In this document: piece by piece, positions 5,918 through 7,595 of the stretch
Layout of the letters: every line of letters starts with the position of its first letter
Position numbering within the stretch: position 1 is the first letter of the stretch
Origin: Gammaproteobacteria bacterium
GTDB lineage: Bacteria > Pseudomonadota > Gammaproteobacteria > GCA-001735895
DNA: 7,595 nucleotides
Assembly (NCBI GenBank): GCA_029864065.1
Contig: JAOTUD010000112.1
Span: forward strand, 1 to 7,595
Direction of reading: 5' to 3'
Made by a program: the position numbers and the translations under genes
Notes under the pieces: generated by a model
Database searches by the model: none
What the model was told of the DNA's origin: nothing
The model's input: only the letters and a program-made list of their open reading frames with translations

Positions 5918-6493
5918 ATGGCGCAAACTCCTTCGACGATGCTGGATATCGGAACGCAGGCACCCGATTTCTCGCTACCGGAACCGGCCACCGGCAAAAC
6001 GGTAACCCTTGCCGATTATGCGGGCAAACCGCTGCTGGTGGTTTTCTCCTGCAACCATTGCCCCTACGTGCTGCATATCATCGAATCCTTTACCGCGTTT
6101 GCGAACGATGCGCTTAAGCGAGGTCTCGCGGTGGTCATGATCAGCGCCAACGACGTCGCCGGCTTTCCCGACGACGACCCCGACAGGATGGTTGCGATGG
6201 CACAGCGCCTCGGTTTCGAATTTCCCTATCTGTACGATGAATCGCAACGGTTTGCGATGGCCTATCGCGCCGCCTGCACCCCGGATTTCTTTCTGTTCGA
6301 CGGCGCGCATCGGCTGGTTTACCGCGGTCAGTACGACGGCTCGCGGCCGGGCAACCAGGTTCCCGTCGACGGCAGCGACCTCAAGGCCGCGGTCGAGGCG
6401 CTGCTCGAAGGTGGTAATATCAGCGCCGACCAAATTCCCAGCGTGGGTTGTAACATCAAGTGGCGCACGGGCAACGAGCCCGATTATTTCTGA
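5918..6493 (+). CDS. Thioredoxin-fold protein, AhpC/TSA PRX-like family (191 aa)
   Basis: A thioredoxin-fold protein of the PRX-like group (thioredoxin family, AhpC/TSA-type). It opens with IGTQAPDFSLPEPATGKTV, the usual AhpC/TSA entry strand. The redox motif is SCNHCPYV with Cys45 and Cys48. The thioredoxin-type cis-proline is in ACTPDFFLFD (Cys120, Pro122). The C-terminus has the family hallmark IPSVGCNIKWRTGNEP with a further Cys178. There is no signal peptide or membrane segment, so it is probably cytoplasmic. The family is common in bacteria but poorly characterised; disulfide or peroxide chemistry is inferred from the fold. The gene starts 39 bp after the aminotransferase stop and is in the same direction, so co-transcription is possible. 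A link to the amine pathway is speculative. It could serve to detoxify peroxide, because flavoprotein oxidases of this family can release hydrogen peroxide. Confidence 0.9.
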   Translation: MAQTPSTMLDIGTQAPDFSLPEPATGKTVTLADYAGKPLLVVFSCNHCPYVLHIIESFTAFANDALKRGLAVVMISANDVAGFPDDDPDRMVAMAQRLGFEFPYLYDESQRFAMAYRAACTPDFFLFDGAHRLVYRGQYDGSRPGNQVPVDGSDLKAAVEALLEGGNISADQIPSVGCNIKWRTGNEPDYF

Positions 6494-6512
6494 GTCCCGG
6501 GCGCGATTTCGT

Positions 6513-6541
6513 ATCCCCGATGCGACCGCATCGGAGCGGAT
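6513..6541. terminator. Hairpin after the thioredoxin-fold gene (possible terminator)
   Basis: A perfect 7-bp stem, CCGATGC-GACC-GCATCGG (6517-6534), has a 4-nt loop. An outer ATCC/GGAT pairing (6513-6516 with 6538-6541) extends it across a 3-nt bulge. It begins 20 nt after the stop codon of the plus-strand gene, in a convergent intergenic region, which suits a transcription end. There is no T-run after the stem on either strand, so it is not a standard intrinsic terminator. It may work with Rho or protect mRNA 3' ends. Confidence 0.4.
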
Positions 6542-6663
6542 GCCAGGTTAATTCTGTCAAGGCGGTTTACGGATTCTGACGTCACCCGGCGTCACGCCGA
6601 ATTCCGTCAGCCCACGGCTTATAGCTTACGCGAGTTCCCGCTTCGACCCGCGGCGCGCCGGCT

Positions 6664-7595
6664 TCAAACGCCGAATTCTTCGTCTTCGACAGTGAACTCG
6701 TCGTCGCCCCCGTTACGCCGGAATACCAGCCACGCGACGATGGCGATCAGGATCAGCGCGACGTTGATTCCGACCACCACGATGCCGACCCGGCGCCAGT
6801 CGAACCCGTCGCCGGTCTGCGAGCGCGCGGCATCATCTGTCATCGCTCCCGTCTTGGCATCGGTCTGCTGCGCGGCCGGCATTGCACGGCGCACGCCCTG
6901 CATCGCAAAACTGCCGAGGTCGATATCGTGGATTTCACGCGCATGGTTTTGCGCCGAAACCCTGACATGCGCACGGTAGATTCCATCCTGGCTGGTCTCG
7001 ATCCGGGCACGCATCCAGCCCCGCGACGGCTCGAGCCGTAAGCTTTCTCGCAGCCCGTCCGGGGCCTCGATTTCGACCTCGGCAACCAGGCCGTCCGGTT
7101 TCACGTATTCCGCGCGCGCGCGCAACCCGAGTTCGTAGACACCCGGTTTTTTCAGGGTTTCTATAACGATTTCGATCGGCCGCTGTACCTGCATCTCGAA
7201 ACGCTTGCTGCGATTGAAAGATCGGCTGGAGGCGGATACGACGAAACCATGGCTTCCCTCGGCGAGCTCCGCCGCGAGTTCATGCAGGAACCGGCCCTTG
7301 TCTTCGCGCAGGCTGGTGTGAGTCAGAGCATGTCTTGTTGCGCTGCCATCGGCATCGATATGGGTAAGCGAGAAATCGACAAACCGCAGGTAACTGTTCT
7401 TGCGAATTTTACTGCCGCGCTCGAATAACTCGGCGGCCACCGAGACCCTGTCCGTCGGATCGCCGAAGGCCGGAATTCCGAAAACCGCAAGTTTCAGGTC
7501 TGACACCACCATTACCCGGTTGTCGGGATCCATCTCGGCGTCGATACGCCAGCTGCCGGATTCGGGCCTGGCGACCGTGACCAGGTCGAATCCAC
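6664..7595 (-). CDS. Single-pass membrane protein, TIGR03503-like (C-terminal part, cut by right edge)
   Basis: The frame is open to the right edge. The last 309 residues are visible, and the stop is TGA at 6666-6664. The visible part begins with GFDLVTVARPESGSWRIDAE and continues with DPDNRVMVVSDLKLAVFG. It then holds two beta-rich, probably Ig-like extracytoplasmic stretches. Near the C-terminus is a hydrophobic helix (VGIVVVGINVALILIAIVAWLVF) flanked by Arg on both sides, then a short acidic tail ending DEEFGV. The pattern fits a type I membrane protein: N-terminal signal peptide and large periplasmic region, possibly with a von Willebrand A-like domain, outside this window. The VARPESGSW...VSDLKL motif and the C-terminal single helix resemble the gammaproteobacterial TIGR03503 family of unknown function. 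I make that assignment from memory of the family pattern, not from a search. The gene converges on the thioredoxin-fold gene and has no evident link to the amine genes. Confidence 0.72.
   Translation of the reverse strand, partial: GFDLVTVARPESGSWRIDAEMDPDNRVMVVSDLKLAVFGIPAFGDPTDRVSVAAELFERGSKIRKNSYLRFVDFSLTHIDADGSATRHALTHTSLREDKGRFLHELAAELAEGSHGFVVSASSRSFNRSKRFEMQVQRPIEIVIETLKKPGVYELGLRARAEYVKPDGLVAEVEIEAPDGLRESLRLEPSRGWMRARIETSQDGIYRAHVRVSAQNHAREIHDIDLGSFAMQGVRRAMPAAQQTDAKTGAMTDDAARSQTGDGFDWRRVGIVVVGINVALILIAIVAWLVFRRNGGDDEFTVEDEEFGV

Noticed and set aside
6587..6599. The palindrome CGGCGTCACGCCG as a terminator
   Set aside because: The realistic stem is only 4-6 bp with a very small loop, and there is no T-run. 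The hairpin at 6513-6541 is a better candidate.

Overview
The window reads as chromosomal DNA of a GC-rich, probably marine or soil gammaproteobacterium. The lineage call is an inference. It rests on GC-rich codon use, a gene at the right edge that resembles the gammaproteobacterial TIGR03503 family, and a mixture of glycine-betaine/sarcosine-type genes. No rRNA, tRNA, CRISPR array, integrase or transposase gene is visible. Every long coding frame is intact apart from the two genes cut by the window edges.

Left half (1-4367, minus strand): a three-gene unit, read right to left. First is a trimethylamine-methyltransferase-family (MttB superfamily) protein of 513 aa that has no in-frame amber codon, so it is a non-pyrrolysine member. 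A 190-bp gap follows, mostly filled by a ~110-bp imperfect inverted-repeat element. Next is an 802-aa dimethylglycine/sarcosine-dehydrogenase-like flavoprotein fused to a GcvT (T-protein) folate domain. Its stop overlaps, as ATGA, the start of a second flavoprotein of the same family, of which only the first 76 residues lie in the window.

Centre (4368-4549): a divergent promoter region. It holds a perfect 13-bp inverted repeat (4412-4424 and 4492-4504). Each arm starts with TTGTTT, placed as the -35 element of the promoter it faces, so the two transcription units appear to share mirror-image promoters and probably one regulator.

Right half (4550-6493, plus strand): a class III, AGXT2-like PLP aminotransferase (442 aa), then a 191-aa thioredoxin-fold protein of the AhpC/TSA PRX-like type with a CNHC motif. 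After a 170-bp convergent intergenic region with a hairpin comes the C-terminal part of a single-pass membrane protein on the minus strand, which runs off the right edge.

Working model (inference): the divergent genes form a catabolic module for an N-methylated amine. The MttB-like protein would remove a methyl group from a quaternary amine. The two flavoprotein-GcvT enzymes would oxidatively demethylate the tertiary and then secondary amine and pass one-carbon units to tetrahydrofolate. The aminotransferase would act on the resulting primary amine. Glycine betaine -> dimethylglycine -> sarcosine -> glycine -> glyoxylate is the simplest fit, but the sequence does not fix the substrate. A corrinoid protein and a corrinoid:folate methyltransferase, which characterised MttB-type systems need, are not in the window.
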